From Streptomyces sp. SAT1 (lineage in GTDB: Bacteria; Actinomycetota; Actinomycetes; Streptomycetales; Streptomycetaceae): a stretch of 64,000 bases of DNA. Below, piece after piece: positions 10,320-19,329 of this stretch (position 1 is its first letter; each line of letters opens with the position of its first letter). Made by a program: the position numbers and the translations under genes. The notes under the pieces are model-generated. The model did no database searches. It saw only the letters and a program-made list of their open reading frames with translations, and had not been told where the DNA came from. The stretch lies in assembly GCF_001654495.1 (NCBI RefSeq), contig NZ_CP015849.1, positions 2,246,501 through 2,310,500 on the forward strand, given 5' to 3'.

Positions 10320-10586
10320 ATGCGTATTCAGGTACGGCGCACGGGCGGCTTCGCGGGCATCGAGCGGCACGCCGAGGTGGACACCTCGCAGCGGCCCGAT
10401 GCCCCCGAGTGGCGGTCCCTGGCCGAGAAGGCCCTCGCCGCGGGCCAGGGTACCCCGCCCGCCGGGGTCCCGGACGGCTTCCACTACGAGATCACGGTCG
10501 ACGGACACACGGTCCACGCCGCCGACCCCCGGCTCACCGACGACCAGCGCGAGCTGATCACCAGAGTGCTGAAGGAAGGCGCGTAG
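10320..10586 (+). CDS. Emfourin-type protealysin inhibitor
   Basis: The 88-residue protein begins MRIQVRRTGGFAGIERH and ends with an acidic/helical DQRELITRVL segment. It matches the small beta-rich proteins that inhibit protealysin-like M4 proteases (emfourin family). The gene lies 21 bp after the protease stop codon and is surely co-transcribed. The likely role is to hold the cytosolic protease inactive or control it after activation. The assignment rests on family resemblance plus context; inhibition by this protein is inferred. Confidence 0.85.
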   Translation: MRIQVRRTGGFAGIERHAEVDTSQRPDAPEWRSLAEKALAAGQGTPPAGVPDGFHYEITVDGHTVHAADPRLTDDQRELITRVLKEGA

Positions 10587-10620
10587 CCAGGGGCCCGCAA
10601 GCCCTTTCCGTGCACGGGCG

Positions 10621-10649
10621 TTGACTTCCGTTACCGCCGGTACGGATGA
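10621..10649 (+). promoter_or_regulatory. Promoter of the GH1 gene, leaderless start
   Basis: A -35 TTGACT (10621-10626) and a -10 GATGAT (10644-10649) are spaced by 17 bp. The ATG at 10657 is seven bases after the -10, so transcription should begin at or next to the A of the start codon. Confidence 0.65.
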
Positions 10650-10656
10650 TCCGCGC

Positions 10657-11988
10657 ATGGCGACTGACGCAGGCACCTCAGGCACCTCGGCCGAACCGCT
10701 CCCCCGGTTCCCGGACGGTTTCCTGTGGGGGGTGTCCACCTCGGCGCACCAGATCGAGGGAGCGGCGGACACCCGGGAGCCGTCCGTGTGGGACGCGTTC
10801 TCCGCCGAGGCGGGCCGGATCAAGGACGGCTCCACGGCGGCGGTGGCCTGCGACCACTACCACCGGCACGCCGAGGACGTCGCCCTGCTGGCCGGGCTCG
10901 GCGTCGGCGCCTACCGCTTCTCCGTGTCCTGGCCCCGGGTGAACTCCCCCGGCGGCCTCGACTTCTACGACCGGCTCGTCGACGAGCTGTGCGCGGCCGG
11001 GGTGCGCCCCGTCCCGACGCTCTTCCACTGGGACCTGCCGGCCGGTCTCGACTGGCTGGAGCGCGACACGGCGGAGCGCTTCGCGGAGTACGCGTCGGTG
11101 GTCGCCGGGCGCCTCGGCGACCGCGTCGGCAAGTGGATCACCCTCAACGAACCCGCCGAACACACCCTCCTCGGCCACGCGCTGGGCGTCCACGCGCCGG
11201 GCAGGCGCCTGCTGTTCGACGCGCTGCCCGCCGCCCACCACCAGCTCCTCGCCCACGGCCTGGCCGTACGGGCGCTGCGCGCGGCCGGGGCCTCGGACAT
11301 CGGCATCGCCAACTCGCACGCCCCGACCTGGCCCGCCTCGCGCGAGGCCGCGGACGTGGAGGCGGCGGACTTCTACGACATGCTGCTCAACCGCCTGTTC
11401 GCCGAGCCGCTGCTGCTGGGCCGCTACCCGGAGGGCGTCGGCGAGCTGATGCCCGGCGACGTCGAGGCCGACCTCAAGGTGATCGCGGAGCCGCTGGACT
11501 GGTACGGCGTCAACTACTACGCCCCGGCCCGGGTGGGCGCCCCGCAGGGCACCGACGCGGAGGTCGGCGGGATCAGGCTGCCCGCCGGACTGCCGTTCAC
11601 CGTCCGACAGATCGAGGACCGCCCGGTCACCGACTTCGGCTGGCCGGTGGTCCCCGAGGGCCTGACCGAGCTGCTGACCGGCTTCCGCGAGCGCTACCGC
11701 GACCGCCTCCCGCCGCTCGTCATCACCGAGAACGGCTGCTCCTACGAGGGCCTGGACGACCAGGACCGCATCGCCTACCTCGACGCCCATCTGCGGGCGC
11801 TGCACCGGGCGATGGCGGCGGGCGTGGACGTACGCGGCTACTTCGTGTGGTCCCTGCTGGACAACTGGGAGTGGGCGGAGGGCTACGCCCGGCGCTTCGG
11901 CCTCGTGCACGTCGACTACGCGACCCTGGAACGCACCCCGAAGTCCTCCTACCACTGGTACCGCAGCCAGCTCCGCGCCCAGAGATGA
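10657..11988 (+). CDS. GH1 family beta-glucosidase
   Basis: The 443-residue TIM-barrel glycosidase has the acid/base NEP (TLNEP, Glu165) and the nucleophile ENG (ITENG, Glu358) of family GH1. Other GH1 marks are GFLWGVSTSAHQIEG near the N-terminus and WSLLDNWEWAEGY near the C-terminus. No signal peptide is seen, so it acts inside the cell on imported beta-glycosides. The start at 10657 is set by the promoter, which leaves no room for a Shine-Dalgarno. Its stop overlaps the next gene's start (ATGA), coupling it to an MFS carrier that probably imports its substrate. Confidence 0.92.
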   Translation: MATDAGTSGTSAEPLPRFPDGFLWGVSTSAHQIEGAADTREPSVWDAFSAEAGRIKDGSTAAVACDHYHRHAEDVALLAGLGVGAYRFSVSWPRVNSPGGLDFYDRLVDELCAAGVRPVPTLFHWDLPAGLDWLERDTAERFAEYASVVAGRLGDRVGKWITLNEPAEHTLLGHALGVHAPGRRLLFDALPAAHHQLLAHGLAVRALRAAGASDIGIANSHAPTWPASREAADVEAADFYDMLLNRLFAEPLLLGRYPEGVGELMPGDVEADLKVIAEPLDWYGVNYYAPARVGAPQGTDAEVGGIRLPAGLPFTVRQIEDRPVTDFGWPVVPEGLTELLTGFRERYRDRLPPLVITENGCSYEGLDDQDRIAYLDAHLRALHRAMAAGVDVRGYFVWSLLDNWEWAEGYARRFGLVHVDYATLERTPKSSYHWYRSQLRAQR

Positions 11989-13295
11989 CCCGCCCCCGCC
12001 GGCCGCCGCGCCCGCCGGGTCCGGCCTCGTCCCCGGGCAAAGCCCCCGCGCGCACCGGGCCCGACCCGCTCGCCGAACCCGTCCGGCCGGTCGGGCGGGG
12101 CTGGACGGCCGCGCTCTCGCTGGCCAACGGCGCGATCTGGGTGGGCTGGTACGGACCGCTGCAGATCCTGCTCGCCGCCCAGGCGCGGGACTTCGCGCCC
12201 GGCACCGGCCTGTCCAAGGAAGCGCTGCTGGCCTGGGTGACGGGCGCCGGGGCGGTGGTGTCACTGGTGGCCAACCCGCTGTTCGGGGCGCTGTCGGACC
12301 GGACGACGGCCCGCTGGGGCCGCCGCTCGCCGTGGATCGCGGCCGGGGCGGCGGGCGGCGCGCTGTCGCTGCTGCTCCTGGCGGGCGCGCACGGCGTGGC
12401 CGCGATGGCGGCCGGCTGGTGCCTGGTCCAGCTCACCCTGAACGCGGCCTTCGCCGCGGTGACGGCGGCCGTGCCGGACCGGGTGCCGCGCGCGCAGCGC
12501 GGATCGGTGGGCGGCCGGCTGGGGGCGGCACAGATCCTCGGGGTGGTCGGCGGGACGGGACTCGCGACGCTGGCCGGCGGCACGGGGGCCGGGTACGCGG
12601 CCTGCGCGGTGTTCACGGCGGCGGGCGTGCTGCCGTACCTCCTCGGCTTCCGGGACCTGCGGCTCCCGGCGGCGCGCCGCCCGCCCTGGTCCTGGCGGGG
12701 CTTCTGGGGCGGCTTCCTGCTCAGCCCGCGCCGCCACCCGGACCTCGGCTGGGCCTGGCTGACCCGCTTCCTGATCAACCTCAGCAACTCCCTGGTGCTG
12801 CTCTACCTCCTCTACTACCTGCGCGACCGCGTCGGGTACCCGGACCCCGAGCGGGGCGTCCTGGTCCTCACCGCGGTGAACGGGGCCACCCTGCTGGCCA
12901 CGGTGGTGGCGGGCGGGGTGTGGTCGGACCGGGCCGGCCGCCGCAAGCCGTTCGTGGTCTGGTCGGGCGTGCTCATGGCGGTGGCCACGGCCGCGCTGGC
13001 GGCGTGGCAGACCTGGCCGGGCGCGCTCGTGGCGGCGGCCGTCCTCGGCGTCGGCTTCGGCGTCTTCACCTCGGTCGACTTCGCCCTGATGACCGACGTA
13101 CTGCCCACCGCCCTGGACCGCGGCAAGGACCTCGGCGTCATCAATGTCGCCAACGCCCTCCCCCAGGTGGCGGCCCCGGCACTGGCCGCGCCGATCGTGA
13201 CGTACCTCGGCGGCTACCGCGTGCTCTACCTGATCGCGGCCGCGATCGGACTGGCCGGTGCGGTGCTGGTGGGGCGGATCCGGGGCGTGGAGTGA
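11985..13295 (+). CDS. MFS transporter, probable sugar importer
   Basis: The 436-residue membrane protein has about 12 hydrophobic helices and MFS loop motifs (GALSDRTTARWGRRSP between helices 2 and 3; WSDRAGRRKPFV in the second half). It resembles the glycoside/pentoside/hexuronide-like and SLC45-like sugar carriers. The ATG overlaps the TGA of the GH1 gene, so both are made together. Import of a beta-glucoside for the GH1 enzyme is the natural inference. The first 40 residues are Pro/Arg-rich and cytosolic. Confidence 0.85.
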   Translation: MTRPRRPPRPPGPASSPGKAPARTGPDPLAEPVRPVGRGWTAALSLANGAIWVGWYGPLQILLAAQARDFAPGTGLSKEALLAWVTGAGAVVSLVANPLFGALSDRTTARWGRRSPWIAAGAAGGALSLLLLAGAHGVAAMAAGWCLVQLTLNAAFAAVTAAVPDRVPRAQRGSVGGRLGAAQILGVVGGTGLATLAGGTGAGYAACAVFTAAGVLPYLLGFRDLRLPAARRPPWSWRGFWGGFLLSPRRHPDLGWAWLTRFLINLSNSLVLLYLLYYLRDRVGYPDPERGVLVLTAVNGATLLATVVAGGVWSDRAGRRKPFVVWSGVLMAVATAALAAWQTWPGALVAAAVLGVGFGVFTSVDFALMTDVLPTALDRGKDLGVINVANALPQVAAPALAAPIVTYLGGYRVLYLIAAAIGLAGAVLVGRIRGVE

Positions 13296-13378
13296 GGCGC
13301 GGGGGGTGGGCCGCCGCGGGAGACCGCAGGAGACCGCAGGAGAAGGGGCCGGGGTTCCGGGCGGTGCGGATGCCGGGA

Positions 13379-13393
13379 AAAGCCCTACGGGCT
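13379..13393 (+). terminator. Small hairpin between the MFS gene and phoH
   Basis: AAGCCC-TAC-GGGCTT forms a 6-bp stem about 85 bp after the MFS stop. It is preceded by three tandem AGACCGCAGG-like 10-mers (13320-13342). It is weak as a terminator because no T run follows. Confidence 0.3.
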
Positions 13394-13485
13394 TGCCGCT
13401 CCCGCGTCGTACCCTGGGAAGCGCGAGGCCGCCGTCAGCTGTGCGGCCGTGACGAGGAGGAAAAGCAGGCGTCGAGCGCCGGCCC

Positions 13486-14577
13486 ATGACTCAGACACCC
13501 GCAGCCAAGACCCCCGCGCAGGGGCAGGCGAGAGCACAGTTCACCGTCCCCGCCCAGCACCCCATGGTGACCGTGCTGGGTTCCGGCGACTCCCTCCTGC
13601 GCGTGATCGAGAAGGCCTTCCCGGGGGCCGACATCCACGTCCGGGGCAATGAGATCAGCGCGGTGGGCGACACGGCGGACGTGGCCCTGATACAGCGCGT
13701 GTTCGACGAGATGATGCTCGTGCTCCGCACCGGGCAGCCGATGACGGAGGACGCAGTGGAACGCTCGATCGCCATGCTCAAGGCGAGCGGGAACGGCGAG
13801 GGGGACGGCCAGGAGACCCCGGCCGAGGTGCTGACGCAGAACATCCTGTCCTCGCGCGGGCGCACCATCCGCCCCAAGACGCTCAACCAGAAGCGCTACG
13901 TCGACGCCATCGACAAGCACACCATCGTCTTCGGCATCGGCCCCGCCGGTACCGGCAAGACCTATCTGGCGATGGCCAAGGCGGTGCAGGCCCTGCAGTC
14001 CAAGCAGGTCAACCGCATCATCCTGACCCGCCCCGCGGTCGAGGCCGGCGAGCGCCTCGGCTTCCTGCCGGGCACGCTCTACGAGAAGATCGACCCCTAT
14101 CTGCGCCCGCTCTACGACGCGCTGCACGACATGATCGACCCGGACTCGATCCCCCGCCTGATGGCCGCGGGCACGATCGAGGTGGCCCCGCTGGCGTACA
14201 TGCGCGGCAGGACCCTGAACGACGCCTTCATCATCCTGGACGAGGCGCAGAACACCAGCCCCGAGCAGATGAAGATGTTCCTCACCCGGCTCGGCTTCGA
14301 CTCGAAGATCGTGATCACGGGTGACGTCACCCAGGTGGACCTGCCGAGCGGGACCAAGTCGGGTCTGCGGCAGGTGCAGGACATCCTGGAGGGCGTCGAG
14401 GACGTCCACTTCTCCCGGCTGTCGTCGCAGGACGTCGTACGGCACAAGCTGGTGGGCCGTATCGTCGACGCGTACGAGAAGTACGACAGCACGCACGGCA
14501 CCGAGAACGGGGGCGTGTCCAAGGGCGGCCGTTCCCGGTCCGCCGCCGGGCACGGCCACGGGCACAAGGGGAAGTAG
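13486..14577 (+). CDS. PhoH family ATPase
   Basis: The 363-residue protein has Walker A GPAGTGKT (152-159) and Walker [11 protein letters not shown], the PhoH/YbeZ ATPase core related to superfamily 1 helicases. An N-terminal KH-like nucleic-acid binding region precedes the ATPase. PhoH proteins partner with YbeY in rRNA processing, and ybeY follows 12 bp downstream. ATG at 13486 is the conserved start; GAGGAGG lies rather far upstream (about 25 nt), so the exact start is not fully certain. It is the first gene of the phoH-ybeY-corC-mmcQ plus-strand operon. Confidence 0.93.
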   Translation: MTQTPAAKTPAQGQARAQFTVPAQHPMVTVLGSGDSLLRVIEKAFPGADIHVRGNEISAVGDTADVALIQRVFDEMMLVLRTGQPMTEDAVERSIAMLKASGNGEGDGQETPAEVLTQNILSSRGRTIRPKTLNQKRYVDAIDKHTIVFGIGPAGTGKTYLAMAKAVQALQSKQVNRIILTRPAVEAGERLGFLPGTLYEKIDPYLRPLYDALHDMIDPDSIPRLMAAGTIEVAPLAYMRGRTLNDAFIILDEAQNTSPEQMKMFLTRLGFDSKIVITGDVTQVDLPSGTKSGLRQVQDILEGVEDVHFSRLSSQDVVRHKLVGRIVDAYEKYDSTHGTENGGVSKGGRSRSAAGHGHGHKGK

Positions 14578-14589
14578 ACCAGCACGACC

Positions 14590-15087
14590 ATGTCGATCGA
14601 CGTCAACAACGAGTCCGGAACCGAGGTCGACGAGCAGGCGATCCTCGACATCGCCCGCTACGCGCTCGCACGGATGCGCATCCACCCGCTCTCCGAACTG
14701 TCGGTGATCGTCGTGGACGCCGACGCCATGGAGCAGCTGCACATCCAGTGGATGGACCTGCCGGGGCCGACGGATGTCATGTCCTTCCCGATGGACGAGC
14801 TGCGTCCGCCGGGCAAGGACGACGAGGAGCCCCCGCAGGGCCTCCTCGGTGACATCGTGCTGTGCCCCGAGGTCGCCGCCCGGCAGGGCGCCGAGGCGGA
14901 GACGAAGCACTCCATGGACGAGGAGCTGCAGCTGCTCACCGTCCACGGGGTGCTGCACCTGCTGGGCTACGACCACGAGGAGCCGGACGAGAAGGCCGAG
15001 ATGTTCGGCCTCCAGGCGGCGATCGTGGACGGCTGGCGTGCCGAGCGGGGCCTGGAGGGTCCCTCTCCGGCGCCGACCGTCTCGTAA
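14590..15087 (+). CDS. ybeY: rRNA maturation RNase YbeY
   Basis: The 165-residue protein carries the zinc site [11 protein letters not shown] (His119, His123, His129) of YbeY endoribonucleases. YbeY acts in 16S rRNA 3' maturation and 70S quality control. It follows phoH closely and is followed 6 bp later by the corC-like gene, the usual bacterial order leading to era. Confidence 0.95.
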   Translation: MSIDVNNESGTEVDEQAILDIARYALARMRIHPLSELSVIVVDADAMEQLHIQWMDLPGPTDVMSFPMDELRPPGKDDEEPPQGLLGDIVLCPEVAARQGAEAETKHSMDEELQLLTVHGVLHLLGYDHEEPDEKAEMFGLQAAIVDGWRAERGLEGPSPAPTVS

Positions 15088-15093
15088 CCGCCG

Positions 15094-16392
15094 ATGAGTC
15101 CGCAGATCGTCCTCGGCGCCGTCGCCCTGGTCGTCGTCGCCTGGCTCGCCGCCTGCGCGGAGGCGGGCCTCGCGCGCGTCTCCAGCTTCCGCGCCGACGA
15201 GGCCGTGAAGTCGGGCCGCCGGGGCGGCGCCAAGCTCGCCCAGGTCGCCGCCGACCCGACCCGCTATCTGAACGTGGCCCTGCTGGTCCGCGTCGCCTGC
15301 GAGATGGCGGCGGCGGCCCTGGTCACCTATGTCTGCCTGGACGCGTTCTCCGGGACCGGCGAGGCGCTGGTGGTCGCGATCGCCGTCATGGTCCTGGTGT
15401 CCTACGTCGCCGTCGGGGTCTCCCCGCGCACCATCGGCCGGCAGCATCCGCTGAACACGGCCACCGTGGCGGCGTACGTCCTGGTCCCGCTCGCCCGGAT
15501 CATGGGCCCGATCCCCTCGCTGCTGATCCTCATCGGCAACGCGCTCACGCCGGGCAAGGGCTTCAGGCGCGGCCCGTTCGCCTCGGAGGCGGAGCTGCGG
15601 GCGCTGGTCGACCTGGCCGAGCAGGAGTCCCTGATCGAGGACGACGAGCGCCGCATGGTGCACTCCGTCTTCGAGCTCGGGGACACGCTGGTGCGGGAGG
15701 TGATGGTGCCGCGCACCGACCTCGTCGTCATCGAGCGGTACAAGACCATCCGCCAGGCCCTCACGCTGGCGCTGCGCTCCGGTTTCTCGCGCATCCCGGT
15801 CACCGGGGAGAGCGAGGACGACGTCGTCGGCATCGTCTATCTGAAGGACCTGGTCCGCCGCACCCACATCACCCGGGAGGCGGAGAACGAGCTGGTGTCC
15901 ACGGCGATGCGCCCGGCGGTGTTCGTACCGGACACCAAGAACGCCGGTGATCTGCTGCGCGAGATGCAGAAGGAACGCAACCACGTCGCGGTCGTCATCG
16001 ACGAGTACGGCGGCACGGCCGGGATCGTCACCATCGAGGACATCCTGGAGGAGATCGTCGGCGAGATCACCGACGAGTACGACCGGGAGCTGCCTCCGGT
16101 GGAGGACCTCGGCGAGGGCCGCCACCGGGTCACCGCCCGCCTCGACATCACCGATCTGGGCGAGCTGTACGGCCTGGAGGAGTACGACGACGAGGACGTG
16201 GAGACGGTCGGCGGGCTGCTCGCCAAGGCGCTGGGCCGGGTTCCCATCGCGGGCGCCTCGGCGCCGGTCGAGCTGCCCGACGGGCGGACGCTGCGGCTGA
16301 CCGCGGAGTCCGCGGCGGGCCGCCGGAACAAGATCGTGACGGTGCTGGTGGAGCCGGTGGGCGGGCCCGGGGACGGAGCGGAGAGCGGATGA
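15094..16392 (+). CDS. Hemolysin/CorC family CNNM-like transporter
   Basis: The 432-residue protein has an N-terminal DUF21/CNNM membrane domain (roughly residues 1-150), a CBS pair (about 200-330, with REVMVPRTDLVVI and AVVIDEYGGTAGIVTIED) and a C-terminal CorC_HlyC domain. Members export or sense Mg2+/Co2+. The gene is in the ybeY operon and overlaps the next gene by 4 bp (ATGA). Confidence 0.9.
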   Translation: MSPQIVLGAVALVVVAWLAACAEAGLARVSSFRADEAVKSGRRGGAKLAQVAADPTRYLNVALLVRVACEMAAAALVTYVCLDAFSGTGEALVVAIAVMVLVSYVAVGVSPRTIGRQHPLNTATVAAYVLVPLARIMGPIPSLLILIGNALTPGKGFRRGPFASEAELRALVDLAEQESLIEDDERRMVHSVFELGDTLVREVMVPRTDLVVIERYKTIRQALTLALRSGFSRIPVTGESEDDVVGIVYLKDLVRRTHITREAENELVSTAMRPAVFVPDTKNAGDLLREMQKERNHVAVVIDEYGGTAGIVTIEDILEEIVGEITDEYDRELPPVEDLGEGRHRVTARLDITDLGELYGLEEYDDEDVETVGGLLAKALGRVPIAGASAPVELPDGRTLRLTAESAAGRRNKIVTVLVEPVGGPGDGAESG

Positions 16393-16748
16393 CGCCCCAG
16401 GAGCTGCGCGCCCTGTGCCTGTCCTTCAACGCCACCGTGGAGGACTTCCCCTTCAACCCGGAGACCTCGGTCTTCAAGGTGCGGGGCAAGCTCTTCGCGC
16501 TGACGGCGCTGGACGCGCGGCCCCTGACCGTCAACCTCAAGTGCGACCCCGAGGACGCGGTGCGGCTGCGCGGCGAGCATCCGGGGCTGGTCGTCCCGGG
16601 CTGGCACATGAACAAGCGGCACTGGAACACGGTCACGGCCGACGGCCGGCTCCCGGACCGGCTGGTCCGGGAGCTGGTCGAGGACTCCTACGACCTGGTG
16701 GTGGCCGGTCTGCCGCGTGCCGAGCGGCTCCGTCTCGACCGGCCCTGA
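16389..16748 (+). CDS. MmcQ/YjbR family DNA-binding protein
   Basis: The 119-residue protein matches the MmcQ/YjbR (CyaY-like fold) family: start TPQELRALCLSF, central KVRGKLFALTAL and C-terminal WHMNKRHWNTV. The biochemical role of the family is poorly known. It overlaps the corC-like gene by ATGA. Its stop codon lies inside an 18-bp hairpin shared with the convergent MFS gene. Confidence 0.88.
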   Translation: MTPQELRALCLSFNATVEDFPFNPETSVFKVRGKLFALTALDARPLTVNLKCDPEDAVRLRGEHPGLVVPGWHMNKRHWNTVTADGRLPDRLVRELVEDSYDLVVAGLPRAERLRLDRP

Positions 16749-16760
16749 GGCCCCTCAGGG
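16743..16760. terminator. Bidirectional hairpin embedding both convergent stop codons
   Basis: CCCTGAG (16743-16749) pairs with CTCAGGG (16754-16760) around GCCC. The TGA in the left arm stops the mmcQ-like gene. The TCA in the right arm is the stop codon of the MFS gene on the other strand. Only six bases separate the two stops. Confidence 0.6.
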
Positions 16761-18257
16761 GCGGGCTCCCCGGCCGGTACGCAGGCCGAGTCCCACCAGC
16801 AGCGCCGCCGCCAGCACGATCAGCGCGTCCAGGGCGAGCACGGTGTGCACCCCGGCCAGCAGGTCGTCGGAGGTGGTGGCGAGCACGCCCAGCAGCGGGA
16901 TGCCGACGGTGATGCCCACCTGCTGGGTGGAGGTGACCAGCCCGGTGGCCAGGCCCTGCTCCTCGTCGGGCACGCCCGAGGTGACGGTCAGCCCGTAGGA
17001 GACGATCGCGCCCAGGTGGAACATGCTGGCCAGGGCGACGGCGGCGGTGGCCAGCCACACCGACCAGGAGCCGGTGCCCAGCCCGAGCAGCGCGGCGATC
17101 AGCGCGCCCTGCCCGGCCAGCGAGCCGGCCAGCGTACGGCGGGCGCCGAAGCGGCCGATGACCTTCGCCGCGTACGAGCCGGCGACGACCGACAGCACGC
17201 CCTGCACCCCGAAGACGAGGCCGGTCTCGAAGGCGGACAGGCGCAGGGTCTCCTGGAGGTAGAGGGTCAGGACGAAGACGACCGTCGACATCATCGAGAA
17301 GGTGACCAGACCGCCCAGGTTGCCGAAGGCCACCGTGCGGCGGCGCAGCATGGGCAGCGAGACCAGCGGGGCGGCGGAGCGGGACTCCACGACCGCGAAC
17401 GCGGCCAGCAGGGCGAGTCCGGCGAGCAGCGCGGCGATCACGTCGGCGCGGCCGAAGCCGTGGTCGGCGGCGGTGGACAGGGCGTAGATCAGCGAGAGCA
17501 GACCGGTGGTGACGGTGACCGCGCCGGGCACGTCGAGGCGGGGGCGGTGGGGGGTGCGGGACTCGGGGAGCAGGCCGGGGGCCAGGGGCAGCACGATCAG
17601 CGCGAAGACGGTGAGCAGCGCCATCGTGGAGCGCCAGCCGAGGGCGTCGGTGAGGACGCCGCCGGCGACCATGCCGACGGTGAAGCCCAGCGAGAGCAGG
17701 GTGCCGGAGATGCCGAGGGCGCGGTCGCGGGCCGGGCCCTCCGGGAAGGTGGTGGTCAGCAGGGACATGCCGGTGGGCACGATGGCCGCGGCGCCCAGGC
17801 CCTGGAGCACCCGTCCGGCCAGGAAGGACGCCGGGTCCCAGGCGAGGGTGGCCAGCAGGGAGGCCGCGCCGAACAGGGCGAGCCCGGCGAGGAACAGCCT
17901 GCGGCGGCCGAACAGGTCGCCGACCCGGCCGAACAGCAGCAGGAAGCCGCCGGAGGGCAGGGCGAACGCGGTGACGGCCCACTGGAGCGCGGAGCGGCTC
18001 ATGCCGAGGTCGGTGCCGAGTTCCGGCAGGGCCACGTTCAGGACGGAGAAGTCCAGGGCGACCATGAACTGGGCCGCGCACAGGACGAACAGGACGAGCT
18101 TGTCGCGCGTCGACAGCCGGGAGGCCGCCGATGCCGAGGAGGTGGGCTGGGGGTCGGGGACGGTTGTCGGGGTGGCCGGGGTGGCCGTCGCGGTGGCCGG
18201 GGTGGCCGGGGTGGCCGGGGTGGCCGGGGTGGCCGTCGGGGTGGTGTCGATCGCCAT
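16755..18257 (-). CDS. MFS transporter, DHA2 (EmrB/QacA) type drug exporter
   Basis: The 500-residue protein has about 14 hydrophobic helices and DHA2 marks: LDFSVLNVALPEL in helix 1, FGRVGDLFGRRRLF after helix 2 and GLGAAAIVPTGMSLL in helix 4 or 5. The N-terminus is an odd 40-residue Ala-Thr-Pro tail coded by 9-bp GGCCGGGGT-like repeats (18172-18240). The gene is divergent from an XRE regulator with a perfect palindrome between them, a common exporter/repressor pair. Its 3' end is convergent with mmcQ. Confidence 0.88.
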   Translation of the reverse strand: MAIDTTPTATPATPATPATPATATATPATPTTVPDPQPTSSASAASRLSTRDKLVLFVLCAAQFMVALDFSVLNVALPELGTDLGMSRSALQWAVTAFALPSGGFLLLFGRVGDLFGRRRLFLAGLALFGAASLLATLAWDPASFLAGRVLQGLGAAAIVPTGMSLLTTTFPEGPARDRALGISGTLLSLGFTVGMVAGGVLTDALGWRSTMALLTVFALIVLPLAPGLLPESRTPHRPRLDVPGAVTVTTGLLSLIYALSTAADHGFGRADVIAALLAGLALLAAFAVVESRSAAPLVSLPMLRRRTVAFGNLGGLVTFSMMSTVVFVLTLYLQETLRLSAFETGLVFGVQGVLSVVAGSYAAKVIGRFGARRTLAGSLAGQGALIAALLGLGTGSWSVWLATAAVALASMFHLGAIVSYGLTVTSGVPDEEQGLATGLVTSTQQVGITVGIPLLGVLATTSDDLLAGVHTVLALDALIVLAAALLVGLGLRTGRGARP

Positions 18258-18308
18258 GGCACAGAGCTTCTTGCGGCCGGAACAGATGTGGGGAGTCGGA
18301 ACTTATGG

Positions 18309-18325
18309 TGGTGGTGGCACCACCA
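18309..18325. promoter_or_regulatory. Palindromic operator between exporter and regulator genes
   Basis: TGGTGGTG-G-CACCACCA is a perfect 8-bp inverted repeat with one central base. It lies 52 bp before the MFS start and 24 bp before the XRE start, a good site for autoregulation and control of the exporter. Confidence 0.55.
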
Positions 18326-18348
18326 GACAGCGCGAGGGGGATCCGTAC

Positions 18349-19227
18349 GTGCCGGAGACGGACGTGTCGAAGAGTCAGCGGCGGCATGAGCTGCGCGAGT
18401 TCCTGATGAGCAGGCGGGCCCGGGTGTCCCCGGCCGAGGCGGGGCTGCCGGACGGCGGGGCGCGCCGGCGTACGCCCGGACTGCGGCGGGAGGAGGTCGC
18501 CGTGCTCGCCGGGGTGGGCGCCTCCTGGTACCAGTGGCTGGAACAGGGCCGGGACATCTCCGTCTCCGCGCAGGTCCTGGACGCGGTGGCGCGGGTGCTG
18601 CGGCTCGGCGGCACCGAGCGGCGCCATCTGTACGTGCTCGCCGGGCTGAACCCGCCCGCGCCCGAGGTGGCGCCGGACAAGCGGGACATGTGCGAGGGGC
18701 TGCGGCGGCTGATCGACACCTGGATGCCGTATCCGGCGCACATCATGGACCTCTACTACAACTGCGTGATGTACAACGACGCCGCCGCGGTGGTGCTGGG
18801 CATGCGCCCGGACATCACGCAGAACTGCCTCGTCGACTTCTTCACCGACCCGCTGTACCGCGCCCGCTCGCACAGCTGGGAGCGCAACGCCCGTACCGTC
18901 GTCGCGCAGTTCCGGGCCGCGTGCGCCGCCCGGCCCGGCGACGAGGGGTACCAGGCGGTGCTGGAGCGGGTCTCGCGGGCCAGCGCGGAGTTCACGGCGC
19001 TGTGGGAGGAGTGGGACGTCGAGGAGCCGGGGCAGGTGCGCAAGGAGTTGGAACATCCGCTGGTGGGGCTGCTGTGCGTGGAGTCCACGGCGATGAAGGT
19101 GCCGGCCCGGCCGGATCTCACGGTGGTCCTGCACACGCCGCTGGACGAGGCGAACACCGCGGCGAAGCTGGAGTGGCTGGCCTCGCCGGAGGGGCGGCGC
19201 GGGGCGATGTATCCGGTGGCGGGGTGA
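18349..19227 (+). CDS. XRE-family regulator with MmyB-like ligand-binding domain
   Basis: The 292-residue protein has an N-terminal helix-turn-helix (RREEVAVLAGVGASWYQWLEQG, about residues 45-66) and a C-terminal MmyB-like ligand-binding domain (LYYNCVMYNDAAAVVLGM ... FFTDPLYRARSHSWERNAR). Proteins of this type often control a divergent oxidoreductase or exporter gene. GTG at 18349 follows GAGGGGG at 8 nt spacing. It probably represses or activates the divergent DHA2 exporter through the palindrome between the genes. Confidence 0.85.
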   Translation: MPETDVSKSQRRHELREFLMSRRARVSPAEAGLPDGGARRRTPGLRREEVAVLAGVGASWYQWLEQGRDISVSAQVLDAVARVLRLGGTERRHLYVLAGLNPPAPEVAPDKRDMCEGLRRLIDTWMPYPAHIMDLYYNCVMYNDAAAVVLGMRPDITQNCLVDFFTDPLYRARSHSWERNARTVVAQFRAACAARPGDEGYQAVLERVSRASAEFTALWEEWDVEEPGQVRKELEHPLVGLLCVESTAMKVPARPDLTVVLHTPLDEANTAAKLEWLASPEGRRGAMYPVAG

Positions 19228-19316
19228 GGTTCCGCCGCGGAGCGGGGGCCGGGTGTGGGGCGGCGGGGGCCGGGGGGCGCGGGAGGGCCGTCGGGAGGGC
19301 TGTCGGTGGGGCTCCG

Positions 19317-19322
19317 TATGCT
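19317..19322 (+). promoter_or_regulatory. -10 element of a leaderless gene (cytidine deaminase-like)
   Basis: TATGCT lies exactly 7 nt before the ATG at 19330. No good -35 is seen in the very G-rich DNA upstream. Confidence 0.45.
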
Positions 19323-19329
19323 CGGGGCC

